Shown here: positions 47,324 through 61,500 of the stretch, in pieces
Layout: each line of letters opens with the position of its first letter
Position numbering within the stretch: position 1 is the first letter of the stretch
From: Liolophura sinensis
Lineage: Eukaryota > Mollusca > Polyplacophora > Chitonida > Chitonidae
Reading direction: 5' to 3'
Assembly (NCBI RefSeq): GCF_032854445.1
Contig: NC_088301.1
Span: 8,304,281-8,368,280 of the forward strand
Length of the DNA stretch: 64,000 bases
Made by a program: the position numbers and the translations under genes
Notes under the pieces: model-generated
Databases searched by the model: none
The model's input: the letters and a program-made list of their open reading frames with translations, nothing else
What the model was told of the DNA's origin: nothing

Positions 47324-49182
47324 CTAATGTATACCATAATACGACGGTGAACTTGTTATACGGAATTTGAACCACATTCTGTATTTTGATTGGATATATC
47401 CCGACGCAGGGATCATCCAATGAAACTAACGCTTTATTATAATTTTTATATTTTTATTTTCTTAGATTTCTCTCTTTAACCAGCATATTGACTTTTTAAA
47501 ATTAATCTGTGGCCTACAAACCAAAATACCTGTATATTGTTGGCTTAATACATTCTCACACCAATAACGTGTTGGAAACAACAATCAACACAACACCTTA
47601 AGCGATACCTCTATGTGACTCGCTCATCGCCAGGGTAACCAATGAAACAACGGTCTTACAAAGCCCCTGCCAAAATAACAAAGGGATTGAGCCTGCGACC
47701 TCATTGGCCCGGAGCCGTATTTAAACTAGTTTCATGAACAAAAATTGTTTAATTGAAACTGAAGTATGGAATCATGTATTGCCTTGCTTGTTAAAATCCT
47801 AGGCTGCCGATCATCCCAAAGGTAAATAGCCATCCATATTTATTAAAGTCCCCCTCTCCGTCGACTTTTCATTTACGATATGGCGACCACCTACACGTCG
47901 GGCATGGGCAGCAAGGATGAATGAAGAATGAAAGATGAATACATATGCATGTACAATTTAACAGTTCATGGCTAATTACACGAAATTAGTTATTTTAATT
48001 AGTTATTAGTGTTGGTTAATGCAGGAAACCAACAACGTGAGGTAGACACGAAAGTACATGTATGTGTAATATGTCAGAAAATTATTGTAATTCTTGGAAT
48101 TTCATTTTGTCAGAACGCAACTCAGTTCTCCTCAAGTATTCACATATGAATTGTCATCATGTGTGAACTCACATGCATCAGAGACTGTGCGGTACATTAA
48201 ATTGTGTTACTGGAAAATCAGTGTGGGCGTGAGTCAGTTAAGTCTTCTCCCATTTCTAACACAGTACTTTGTTTGTGAAGCTTATCTCTGGAATTGGAAC
48301 CATTAGGAGCACGCAATACTAATAACTGACATATATTTATATATTTTTATTACTCAATAGAAAAAATCATTCTGCATATTTATATCAAAAATAGATATTT
48401 TAATGAGAAAGACAAAAATGTATACAGCATATGCATATCTAATCTATAAAACCCGCCCGCCCCCTTTCCCACCAAAACATAAACAAAAACTACCGCGAAT
48501 TAACTCTGGAGCTGTTAAAGAGACGTTTTTGGGTATGGTTACAATATTTTTTGTATGTTCCTTTTACGCTACACATTAAACCGATACGTCGTGGACGTAT
48601 CGGTTTATAATACCTTATTATTATAATTGTCGTAGTATATCACTTGCTTTTTATACATTCGTGCATTTATTCCATTGAAACAATATTGGCCCTGTTAGAA
48701 GGTTGATGTGAAAATAAACGTTAGAAAATTGTCATATATTTCTTTAAAGTATAATGCAGGGAATAAGCACCATTTATTGCCAAATTGAAGACATATGTTT
48801 TTCATTTTTCACCACACTTACTAAGTAAAATAGCAAAACTCTTTATGATATTCTTAATTTCTACATTAGCTCTTCATGTACATGTCGGATATTATCCCCT
48901 TAGTGACATTCCTGTGCTACTTTGCCATAGTGGATCATATCTGAAGATTAATCTGTTAAATTCAACAGAATATTATGCTTTCTAGTGAAATAGATTCTAG
49001 AACAAATTTGTGCTATGGTACTGCTTTGAATTACTTTTTTGAATAACACAATTAACCATTACAAAAAATACATTTGTTTGAATAACAGACGAAGTTGCTC
49101 ACATAAAACAAAATGGTCTGCAGCACTTACATGGCCTGTTATGCCAGAAAACATAATATTCTGCCAGAGTTTAACCAGTAAC
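47324..49182. other. Intergenic region 3' of SLC1 gene C
   Basis: AT-rich, with no supported gene. It includes a 14-bp-arm hairpin (48577-48607) and, at 48773-48778, a minus-strand AATAAA about 405 nt past the gene C stop, a candidate poly(A) signal. Confidence 0.6.
48577..48607. other. Perfect hairpin, 14-bp arms and 3-nt loop
   Basis: taaaccgatacgtc, loop gtg, then the exact inverse gacgtatcggttta. It is 576 bp beyond the stop of gene C on its downstream side. It is GC-richer than its surroundings. Role unknown. Confidence 0.88.
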
Positions 49183-52100
49183 TCAAAGATTTGTGCTTTC
49201 GTCTCCAAGGTATGAGGCATTATGTATTCCATTCACGGTGACGTCACCGTTTGCGATGTTTACACTTGTAATAGCATGTTTCTTCTCTGTGTGACCGTTT
49301 TCTTTGGTTTTATTTGCATCCATCTTGGCAAGTTCCTTCCTGGATAGCCCGTAGACAATCCCCGCCCCAAGGGCGTCTCCAAGAACGTTAACGCTGGTAC
49401 GGCACCGATCCCTGAAAATAATGTGTTCCCACTGGATATTAATCGCACGTAATGTAGGGTTAATACATTGATTTTATTATTTTTGAGCGATACACCTTAG
49501 AACTGTTCAAGAGGAGATGTTTTAGGAATAAAGTGATTTACTCCGATTTTCCACAGGAGTGGATGTAGGGCACACCTAAGTATTTTTGATAACTGTTACT
49601 TCGCTTTGTTTTTGGGCCTTACGCCTCAGCGTGTATATCACTGCAGCTCACTGTCATGTAATTTTAAAAATTTAGCAGTTTTTAGGCAATTTGTGTACAA
49701 GGAATGCCGTTTATACCATTACAGCATTGTGCTTATTATACGGTAAAATGACTCTAAAATAAATCCGAAATTCAGGCTGGTGTCATTCCACACTAAAACA
49801 ATTCTGATGTTAAATCCTAAATAAAGGATACATCTAGCGCAATAAATTCATTCCTGACAACAGATTAATTCGTTATAACCAACACTCAAAAAAATTAATC
49901 TGTTAATTTTAACATAAAGTTTGTTGTCTGAATGAAGCTGGAATGTATTCTGTTATTGCAGCAGTTTGTTATGTTAACGCTCATATTTTATTAATTTCAC
50001 ACAAAGATTCTATTAGACTAATGGGATATTGTGTTGAATGTGATGTTATAATAACAGAATACATTCTAGCATCACTGAGTTAACCGAATATCGGTTAAAC
50101 TTAACAGATTAATTTTTTGAGTGAATGGATTAATTCGTTACGAGTAGCGGATATGACGGATCGACATGCGATCAGGGGAATTCGGAACAAATTTTTAAAT
50201 GCATAGATCCAATAGTTAGTTCAAAATTTCGGGCGAAACCGCCTTCAGGCGAAAAATGGCCCGAATTAATACACTTACAAGAACCAATCAACTGCCAGAA
50301 TAACTGTCACGTCTTCCGTTGGCAGGCCAACTGCTGTTAAAACGATCACCATGGTAACAAGGCCGGCCTGAGGTACACCGGCGGCTCCAATGGCTGCGGC
50401 TGTAGCAGTTACACTGTCCGGATAAAAAGAAAAAAGTTAGTGCAAGCTATTCCACCAATAATCGGTGGATCTCCGTATACCGGAGCAACCCACTCAACGT
50501 AGGGGCAGCCAGAGGGCATGGAGCTAGTTTATGTCGTAGTTCAGTCATTTTTATTTGCACTGGTAACACTGCATGGATGTAGGCGTTTTACGACGGCAAA
50601 GAGGTTGGGAATTGGATTGAGAATGTGATTTATTTGTTTATTTGATTTGTGTTTTACGCCGAACTCAAGAATATTTCACTTATACGACGGCGGCCAGCAT
50701 TATAGTGTGAGAAAAGGGTATTTAATGTCGTACCTATATAGGTGTGTATATCTACTTGCTTAGTTAATCGTTGGCTTACGCTGCCCATTTCACTTTTCAT
50801 GATAGCGGCTGTGCATGTAGGAGTATAAGAAGTCGGCCCAACGTGAAGAAAACAACCGCCCTTCGCTAAAAGTACATGACAAACCATCTGATTTAAAGCC
50901 TCATCAGAACGAGAGAAGAAGCATGTGAGTAGCGTTGTCAGTTCTGAATAACGAAATATTTCCCGCTTCCCGTAAATAAACAGGAACGTGCATTTCATAG
51001 GTGCTTAAAGTCGCATGACCCTTATTTCCGATTTGTTGAACATCTCCGGGGAAACTGCAAGAAAATTACATTATGTAAAATGCATGCAGGCCCCTATGTC
51101 ATGCTCAAGGCATAAAGCTAAGTTTTTTTCCATATAAATGTTTTGGTATGAGATTTTTTTTGGTATGAAAGTGGTGGTTGAGAAATGTACGGTATGAAAA
51201 CAAAAGCCTGAAATTAAGTTTTTGTCCTAAGACTTAAGTGCCATTTGCCGTGAATCACGGCGCTCAGCGATATCAATGTACACTAATATAGTAGGCACCA
51301 GTACACCTCAGTGAATATCTTATGGCTATATCTATTTATTTATATGATTGGTGTTTTACGCCGTACTCAAGAGCCCGGGGGCCAATAGAAATAAACCAGA
51401 GATATTCCTATTTAATATCTTTAAGAACATCATCAGTGGAGTTTGTCATCATCGGGTGAGGGAAACGGTATACCTATGAATTTTAGTTCTGAATTATTCA
51501 TTCAAATGTCGGACAAGGTTGAATGCAAATTTCGGGATGACCTCAACAAGATTCAAGTGCTAGGAATATAAAACACCTGGACGATATTGGTGTGTCTCGC
51601 TGGTTATCATGACAACATCGTAAACAGCCTGTAAACGCTTGTAAAATCGTATTTCGAGAAGCATCAACGGGAACTGGAATACCTTCTACTTTTTCAAATA
51701 GTATGTACATTTTATTCTGCTCTTAAGAAATAAGAGTAGCGTTTCGGTCCACTGACATTCGCTTTAGTGTCAGTATCGATGGCAAACCAGGTCAGACGGT
51801 GTCAGGATGACGGCGTTACTGGACCACAGCCTCATTTGACACATGAAACACGTATTCTTTGTCAGAGGGTATGAGCTCAGGTCTCGTGAAACTGTACACC
51901 AGGAGCATTTGAAGATGTCACCCGTGATGGTCAAGGTCATTACTTCTTTAGTGTGGAAACTACTGCGGTCACGGTGATGAGGTAGGCAATGGAGTCAAAA
52001 ACACAAACAATCTGTCTCAATCTTTGTTTCTAATAACACTTCATGCACAAACATTCTCTTTATCTAGAGTATGTACAACAAGATTCTAACCAAAACCAAA

Positions 52101-55100
52101 AATAAGTTTACTGATGAATGCTGATTAAATACTTCTGTGCGACGGCACAAGTGGTGAGGATAAGCCAAAACAAGATTATATGTATGAGCATCTAACCGAT
52201 TCCGAAGGTCAAGTTTGTCTAGCCCGTTCACACGAGCAAAGTTAAACTGGTTTAACTTACGAAAGTGTATTTGAACCAGTTTGACGTCGCGCGTGTGAAA
52301 GCAAAGTGGGGTCATTTAATCCGGTTTATTTGCCCTAGCTAGCGACGTGGCTTTAAGTCAGTTTCAGGTCTTGAGCCGGTTTATCTGTGAACGGTACCTG
52401 GATTAAGTGCTCCTGGTACGTGGAAGTCAGAGTGACGTCGTAATTACCAAACGTGTGAACGGGCAAATCCCTGAACGGTCAAAACCAGCTTGCCCATATG
52501 GTCGTGTGAACACACGCATTTTTACAACTGGCTTCGATTTAAACCGTGTGAACGGGGTATATTGACACCAGTGATGTAAAGCAAGCATAGAGAGTGGCAC
52601 ATGCACTGTAAGGAGTAAGAAAAGCGCCCGGGAATCTGAGCTTTCTTGCCCTGGCCCGAATACAAATTTTTTCACATGACATAATCAGAAAAATGGTTGT
52701 TTGTGACACCTGAGTTGACTCTAGGGGCCATGAGCCGATACTAACCTGACAGTAATGACTTGTCCAATAGACAACGCAATACCGTTAATCTGGGCGATGA
52801 AGATAGAAGCGACAGCCTCGTACAGAGCCGTGCCGTCCATGTTTATGGTGGCTCCGATGGGTGCGATGAACTTGGCCACTCGAAGGTCGACGTTGTTGTT
52901 GTGTTCCAAACAATTCATGGTGACGGGCAGAGTCGCCGAACTGCAAACAAATGCGGGAAATAAGATTTTATATCTCCACACTGGCAAGCTCTAGGTTTAT
53001 ATCTGGCCCCAGCCAGGTGTAAATAAACGCACTGTATTTAAAGATACTTATACAGCGCTTAAGTGAGTCAAGATAGAGAGCCAACAAATCTTTCTTTTCT
53101 TTTAGCAGTAGGCGAAAAAAAAAACCGTGTATATGTTTGTGATGATCTAAAAGTCTATATAGCTTGATTTTCTTAACAATTTATATCACCGGAAATTTAT
53201 TAGATTGGTTTTTACCCGGTGGGTTTACGCTGGAATATAAGCCCAGAGGGACCGCATTATTGGCGCTAATTCAAATTAGATGAATACAGAATATGGTTTT
53301 TCTTTGGTAAATTCCAAGACATAAACCATTCCATGCCAAGTAGTGTCCCACGAGAACAATATTGGTGGTATTCAAACTTCGATGTGTTTAACTCGCCACG
53401 ACATGGCTAAAATATTGCGAATTTGGCGTTAAGTCACAATCATTCATTCAATGTGTATAGCATCCTCTAATTGCTAAGAGCATAAAATTGCTTGTTTAGT
53501 TTACCTGGAAGCTGTAGCGAGTGCTGTGACGATCGCCTGCACCATGCCGTATATAAACCGGTAAGGGTTCTTCCTTGTGGCGATGAAGTAAATAATTGGA
53601 AGAACGATGTATCCATGGATTATCAAACCCACGATTACGGTCACGCAGTACAAGCCAAGCTGCGTGAAAACCACTTCCGGGTCATCCATCTCCACCATCT
53701 TGGCTGCTATCAGAAACAGAACTCCTATCGGAGAATACCTGAGAAGAATAAATGAGAAACAATTAAAAGACAACGCTAGAACGCACACGGTTATGATTGG
53801 AGGAAAGCAGTGCTACATGGAGAGACCTGATGGACATGTTTATCTAAATTCATATTCGATTCAGCCAGAGGTGGAATAGGCTGTGTGGAGTACAACTCTT
53901 AAGCTGATGAAGCCATTTACCCTCCCGTCATTCCTTACCCAAAGATTTACTGAGGGGAAACAGCGGCTATGTCTTTAACTTTAGGCAAATTTATCTGCGT
54001 GTGTATATCATCTAATACATAAGGATTTATTTAAACATTTCAACATAGATACCATACATATGAGATATGAAGGTTTCAAAGATAGTGTAAATGCTTACCC
54101 CTAGGGGGTAACGTTGCTTCTAAAAGAAGTAAACTAACAATCTGTTCACATCGCTGTCTCCACACCGTTTTTTTACTGCATTTTTAAACTTGTTATACAG
54201 CGGTATCTGAGGCAAACACGTACCAGATGACAAGGGTGATAAGTTGCATTGTGGCGTCATTCAGGGCTTCGAAGAACTCAGCAAGAATTCGGCCTTTCTC
54301 CTTCATACGTGAAATGATACAGCCAAAAAATAAGGAGAAGACAACCAAACCCAAGACGTTCATTCCAGGTTTCGTGACAACTTTTGGTTCATATTGTTGT
54401 GGCTCCTCTGAAACTGAGATGACATTTAGGTGCATCGTCATGAATAGTTTTCTTAATGCAGATGCTAAGGTGATATTGCATCAAAATTTTTATAGGCCCA
54501 CATGCCGAGTGAATTGCATTTTCCACAAAGCGCAGGGTATGGAACAGCTTGGTACACAGGTTTCTGTTTTCTTCCGGAATGGACAAGGTATTTGTATTCC
54601 CCCGTTATTTTTTATGTTCGTGGGGACTGGCATGAAGACAAGAAAGTAACTGTGACAGCTTCGTGGCCGTTTGCCCATGCTGAAGTGCCTTTCATCAAAG
54701 GCGTATATATATGTGCGTGACACGCGCGAAAGTTCGTCAGTTACATGCCATAAAACGGTGGTTTACCACGTCCACTCATAAAGCTGACCGACAGCGTACC
54801 GATGTGGTTAATAGAAAAAGATGCCTGTTTTTTAATCACTAAGAGACACGAGGTGTTGGTTCAAATCCAGCTCCAGACATGGAATCCTCGAGATCTCCCC
54901 ACCTCCATAGTTTTAGTGGCCTTAGTGCCAATGCTGCGTTTACTTGGTCTTACATGCAGTTCGCTGATAATCATCAACATAACCTGGGCCCATCTGCACA
55001 TCACATACAGATAAAGTTCGTCAGTAACTTGCCGTTATGCACTCCATGCGCAGCGGTTTCCTCCAACATGTTTATTTCTTTCTTTATTTATTTGATTGCT

Positions 55101-55455
55101 GTTTAGTGCTGTACTCAAGGGTATTCACTTATTCCACAACAGCCAGCATTACGGTGGAAGAAAAACGGGAAAAGATCGCGAGAAACCCAAGCTCGACCGG
55201 GGAGAACTTGACTTGAACTCACAGATCGCATTGGTGAGAGAACCCTAGGAAATTGTGCTGTGCGACCACGCCTCATAATAGTAAACGCCTTTTAATAAGT
55301 GAAATATCCTGATGAAAAATAAAAATAACCTATGGTCCATTTTATTGATTCTGGCGTACGATATACTACATTTGTTGACTGTATCCAGTCTGTTACAATA
55401 ACCATCAATATAGTCGATAGACATATATACACATATATATATATATATAATGTGT

Positions 55456-55521
<66 letters not shown>

Positions 55522-58500
55522 CCTCTGGCTGTACAGTTTGACGGCGATGTGGAAACTTTCCTTACTATTCATCCAAAAGCCTGTCCGGGGTAACTATCAA
55601 AATAGAAGGCAACTGAATAAAATATAAAGGCTAACCTTCTTCTGTCTCATTCGTAATATTGTAAGTGTACATGGTGATGGCTGTGAGGTTTTCGGGGTCC
55701 ATAGTCGTCGGCTCTGGCTTCTCTATCGGAATTTGATCCGTGATTTTCTAAAATGGAATAAACATCAAAATTGTTAGCAGAAATTCTAACATTTCTTTTA
55801 GCATAGAAAACTAAAAAATGTGAATATGAATTTGGAGGGAAGTTGGGCGGGGGGGGTGGGGGGGTGCATATGTGGGGGGTGGCGAGGAAGTGGTGGTGGC
55901 TTGCAGTGGACCCTGTTTTTGTTGTGTGCAGTGTTATATTTATACAACAGGATTTCCTGAGGGTCTCATTTAGTGTTTCTTGTACCATTTGGAAGTATCC
56001 ATATCAATCATCTGAATCTGTACTGGAAAGCAAAAGCAATTTCTTTGAATTATGAAAATGCTCCGATCTGCGTTCAGCAAGTTATTAAGAAGTTGTACCT
56101 ATTGTTTTGGCCATAAAGAACACTTCCAATAAAAGATGCCACTCACCTTTTGGAAACATGCTTCGATTAAGTTGTCTGGAAAACTAACTCTGTAAAGAAA
56201 AAGAAAAGGAGCCATTTTGTTTATTTAACTAAAAGAAAGTGCTCCTCTTGTTCAAAAGGCTTTGCTGTAGTGAAAACAATCCAGGTAAAAATAATGTCTA
56301 AGATCACTCAGCAGGTAAGGAAAATTACATATACAAACACACCCAATGTGTTAATCCATTAGGCTGACAGCTCAGTGAGGAAAATTAGAGGCCTGAAACT
56401 TCTGGAACAAGAAAAAATAGCCGATGTACGGTCACACACTGGGACACATGCGCATTCAAAAACTGCAGGCCTTAATCTCGGACAAGATGAGCATCATCAG
56501 GATTAACATGAACAAAATGACAACATCCTCAACACTGTCATTGGGTAGAGTTTCTCTTCCAAAAAGACAGACAACTCCAAAAGAAATCCCTGACCCAGGA
56601 CTGGAAATTGAGAGCGGTCTAACAAGCATAAGTTTTTCTTTCTCAGACTCGGCATTATCGTGTGGTGCATCATGTGATCAATACTGATGGACGATTTTGG
56701 CTTTCTCTGCATTCTGGCTTGATGCGATTTCTTTACGCCACTTTAAAGCTTATCACACGTGGAGACAACAACGTGAACAACAAGAAACGCTGCATATATT
56801 GTTTTATAGACTATACCTTTGTTATTTGGGCATTTCAGAATTTGTACATTTTGTGATATGAGGCCTCCATTTGAAAGTCCTGAAAATTGATACCTAATCG
56901 TGTAACACGATTGTTTAAGATACAGATCAAGTACTGATCTACTGGTGTCGGTAAGAACAGAAAAACTTCAATGTTTTTGCATTTTTAATATGAGTCCGGT
57001 TGCCTTTTAATCGGCCGACCATACATGGAGACGTCAACGTAATATGTCCAAAAATTAAGGATGAAAGCTATCTCTCAAAACAAAAAGTTAACTGGAAATT
57101 GGCATGGATATACGCAAGCAACGTTTAATGTACATTGTATTTTGGTGTGACGGTGCACAGTTTTAAATGATGAGATCAAAACTTGACTGTAAATAGCTCT
57201 CCTCCATTCTGTAGACTGGCTTTTTAAATATCCGTATCCTGAATAGAAACCGGAAATAAACATGTAAGTGGTACGTATATAGGGTGTTTAAATTATCTCC
57301 CTTTTCACGCCAGTCTGTGGTGAAAAACAAGTTATACATGTACCACCACTCAATGAAAAAATATTAAGATTTGTCGCCCCCTTATTCGGAGCATGTTTTT
57401 CTGTTGGTGGACTATGTATGGGTCTGCAGCCTTGAGAAGCACATTTTACGGTTTACCTGAACTATACTTATAGTTCGTATAGTACGTATTAAATAACAAA
57501 AATATGCATATTTGTATTACACTGAATCGCCCCTTATTCACGTTCTATGAAAGTTACATTAAATGTAAAACGACGCCAAATCCTTCAGCGGAGCTAAATA
57601 AAGCCTGGTGAATATATTATACATAATATGTAGGATTTTGATTTCATTTTGACAGACAGTAAATGGCTCAATGCCACCTCTCACTGTAAGTCTTTTTCTT
57701 CATACCATAGCCCCCTTACGGATAGGGATCGTGAGTTTGAATACAGGTTCTGCTGGGTCAGTTTTGTCTCACGAAAGACATTGAGTGCGGGTTTCAGTGA
57801 GGAGCGTTGTACGTGTAGTTTCATTCATTTGATTGTTGAGTAAAGGAATACTATGGAAGCCGGTTAAGGCCATCATATTTGTCATCGCACTATCATCGCC
57901 CGACGATAGAACGAAGTCATTTCACGATAGCGTGAAGCCATAGAACGTGGAAACGAAGCGGAGACAACATAATGCGAGTATCGTGGCATGGCCTCGTTCC
58001 ATCGTTTTATAATTTCATGGTATTGCTCCTTCGCTTCGTACACCCTTCTCCTGCGACAGGTGGTGTTTCTGGTGCATAATGCTTTTCTGTTAGATACATG
58101 ACTCAATTGCTGTTAGCGCTACAGATCACAAAGTGTGTCACACTGGTCAAGTTTAACTGTAAGAGAGGAAGTAACCTTGGACGATTTGTAATTATGATGT
58201 GTGACAAAACATCAAAAATGGGCCTCAAATTTATATTTTCAATGACTGCAGCACATCACCTAAAATTAGAGACCGCGGACAACCAGACATTTGAAGTTTA
58301 ATTTGTAGCTACAGACACTTCTTGCGCTTCATGGAGGTGAAAACAGTTCATACAAGGTAATGTTTCAAGGTGACAGAGATCTGGTCAGCAGGTACTTCCC
58401 ACAGATCTGCTAACAGTGTTAATACATACTGCATTTGTGCCTTCATATAAGATTTTGAAAGATACTCTTCAGGTAGGGCTGAGTACATGTATCTTACATC

Positions 58501-61500
58501 TTACACTCAGTACAACCCCCTGACATTCAGGAACCCTAGGAGTACATGTATCTTACATCTTACACTCAGTACAACCCCCTGACATTCAGGAACCCTAGGA
58601 GTACATGTATCTTACATCTTACACTCAGTACAACCCCCTGACATTCAGGAACCCTAGGAGTACATGTATCTTACATCTTACACTCAGTACAACCTCCTGA
58701 CATTCACGAACATGTATCTTACATCTTACACTCAGTACAACCCCCTGGCATTCAGGAACCCTAGGAGTACATGTATCTTACATCTTACACTCAGTACAAC
58801 CCCCTGACATTCAGGAACCCTAGGAGTACATGTATCTTACATCTTACACTCAGTACAACCCCCTGACATTCAGGAACCCTAGGAGTACATGTATCTTACA
58901 TCTTACACTCAGTACAACCCCCTGACATTCAGGAACCCTAGGAGTACATGTATCTTACATCTTACACTCAGTACAACCTCCTGACATTCACGAACATGTA
59001 TCTTACATCTTACACTCAGTACAACCCGCTGGCATTCAGGAACCCTAGGAGTACATGTATCTTACATCTTACACTCAGTACAACCCCCTGACATTCAGGA
59101 ACCCTAGGAGTACATGTATCTTACATCTTACACTCAGTACAACCCCCTGACATTCAGGAACCCTAGGAGTACATGTATCTTACATCTTACACTCAGTACA
59201 ACCCCCTGACATTCAGGAACCCTAGGAGTACATGTATCTTACATCTTACACTCAGTACAACCTCCTGACATTCACGAACATGTATCTTACATCTTACACT
59301 CAGTACAACCTCCTGACATTCACGAACATGTATCTTACATCTTACACTCAGTACAACCCGCTGGCATTCAGGAACCCTAGGAGTACATGTATCTTACATC
59401 TTACACTCAGTACAACCCCCTGGCATTCAGGAACCCTAGGAGTACATGTATCTTACATCTTACACTCAGTACAACCCCCTGACATTCAGGAACCCTAGGA
59501 GTACATGTATCTTACATCTTACACTCAGTACAACCCCCTGACATTCACGAACATGTATCTTACATCTTACACTCAGTACAACCCCCTGACATTCAGGAAC
59601 CCTAGGAGTACATGTATCTTACATCTTACACTCAGTACAACCCCCTGACATTCAGGAACCCTAGGAGTACATGTATCTTACATCTTACACTCAGTACAAC
59701 CCCCTGACATTCACGAACATGTATCTTACATCTTACACTCAGTACAACCCCCTGACATTCAGGAACCCTAGGAGTACATGTATCTTACATCTTACACTCA
59801 GTACAACCCCCTGACATTCAGGAACCCTAGGAGTACATGTATCTCACATGTTACACTCGGTACAATCCTCTGACATTCAGGAGCCCTTGGAACCATAGTT
59901 TGGTCTGATCCTAACAAGCCTGAGATATATCTTCTTTTTGTGTTTGACGTGCATGTTAATTACTTTTCTTCGCAAAATGATGAATTATTATGGATGAAAG
60001 ACATGTTTGCAATATACACCTCTACAAATGCACAGCTTTTTGATATTGTAACAATAAAAATTCACTATTGCTGATTTGTTTATCTTTTGTTTAAATATTT
60101 ATAATTTTCTTTTAATCAGTTATTTTGCAAATTTTTATATATTTTTTTTGTAACCAAGACGGTCGACAGATTGATATAAATTTGTCTACGTCATTCGGCA
60201 ATATTTGCACTGTTAAAAATCAACTTTTTATTTACACGCTCAAATAGAGAGCGATAGGACAGCATGGCGTTAAGATTTATAGATTGGGCTGCAGAAAAAC
60301 TCACATCGAAGTTTTTTCCTTTTCTCATGCGTGACAAAAGAAAGTGCATTGCCTGTTAGGTGTCTGCTTTGTGCCAGCCGGTGAGTGGTGCACACTGTAT
60401 GACATGAATCATGCTCCATATCATCCTGCATAACAACTGCGTATAGTTACGTCAGCTTCTGGATCCGGCTGTAGATATCTTAGCTGTCCAGCATCCACGG
60501 CGATTATGCCACGGCAATGTTTGCACGTGAATACTCAACACACAACTCTTTAGCTTACCGCCAACCTCTTGATATATCCAAAGTCTAAACAGGTCAATTT
60601 TACCTTGAACATCTAACCTACCTGCGATCACTGAAACGGCCGTGGAACAATACATGGCCTAGTATGTCTAATGTACCGTCAGAAGTATACCACGTGGGGA
60701 CATTATTTACGTGTAGAACCCATCCGTTATGGTATTATTTTTAGTTGTCAGTATCTTATGTGGGATACAAAGTTTCCGTTATTACAGTATTCTTCACATG
60801 TGGGTTTACAGTGCTTATTCCTGTCTTTATTATATATTTATTCGTTTTTATGTTTTACGCTTGAAGTCACTGAAGAATTACTTTGTTGGTTTTAGTCCCA
60901 AGGTTACACATTCTCACACACTTGAAAAACATTAGTGTCGTAGAGCCGGGCTTAATTGTTTAGATCCGATCGGTTACTCAACTAGTCAAGTGCCTAGTGA
61001 TTTGCTAGAACAAAATTATCCTTTTTTCATTTAGCCGTTCGATCCTGTAGACATGCCACAACGAATTAGGTCTTAAATTTCCACCATTCAAAAAACCACC
61101 ACAATTCGATGCTGAATCTAAGTGAAATTTTCCTGAACGAAAGAACTCCAACAATCAGTTTGCTGGTTTCTCTGCATGGGTTTTTTTTGTCGCTTTTATA
61201 AATGATAATTTCGGCCAAGCGATTCTATTTTAAATATGGCAGCCACAAAGCTGCTCAAGGACATATAATTGCTGCTTATATATACTGATATAAGTATATG
61301 ATGATGCCTAACTGGAACACCATAACCAAGACACCATTCATGAACCCGTTTTTTCAAATACTAATACTAATAGCAGCTCTGCAATGTTATCCTCGAAATT
61401 TCCCAGTGAAAGACCACCCGAAATAAGTTAGATTCAGTGGAAATAATATTGGAAGTTATATCCAAAATTAACACTATTGTGTTTTTGAATAAAATTCTAT

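Noticed and set aside
54802-55040. Segment with ggttcaaatccagctcc and cttggtcttacatgcagttc
   Set aside because: It resembles another SINE body, but no head, tail or target duplication could be defined.
58481-59890. CRISPR-like regular array
   Set aside because: Units are contiguous with no unique spacers, in a eukaryotic intron. It is a minisatellite.
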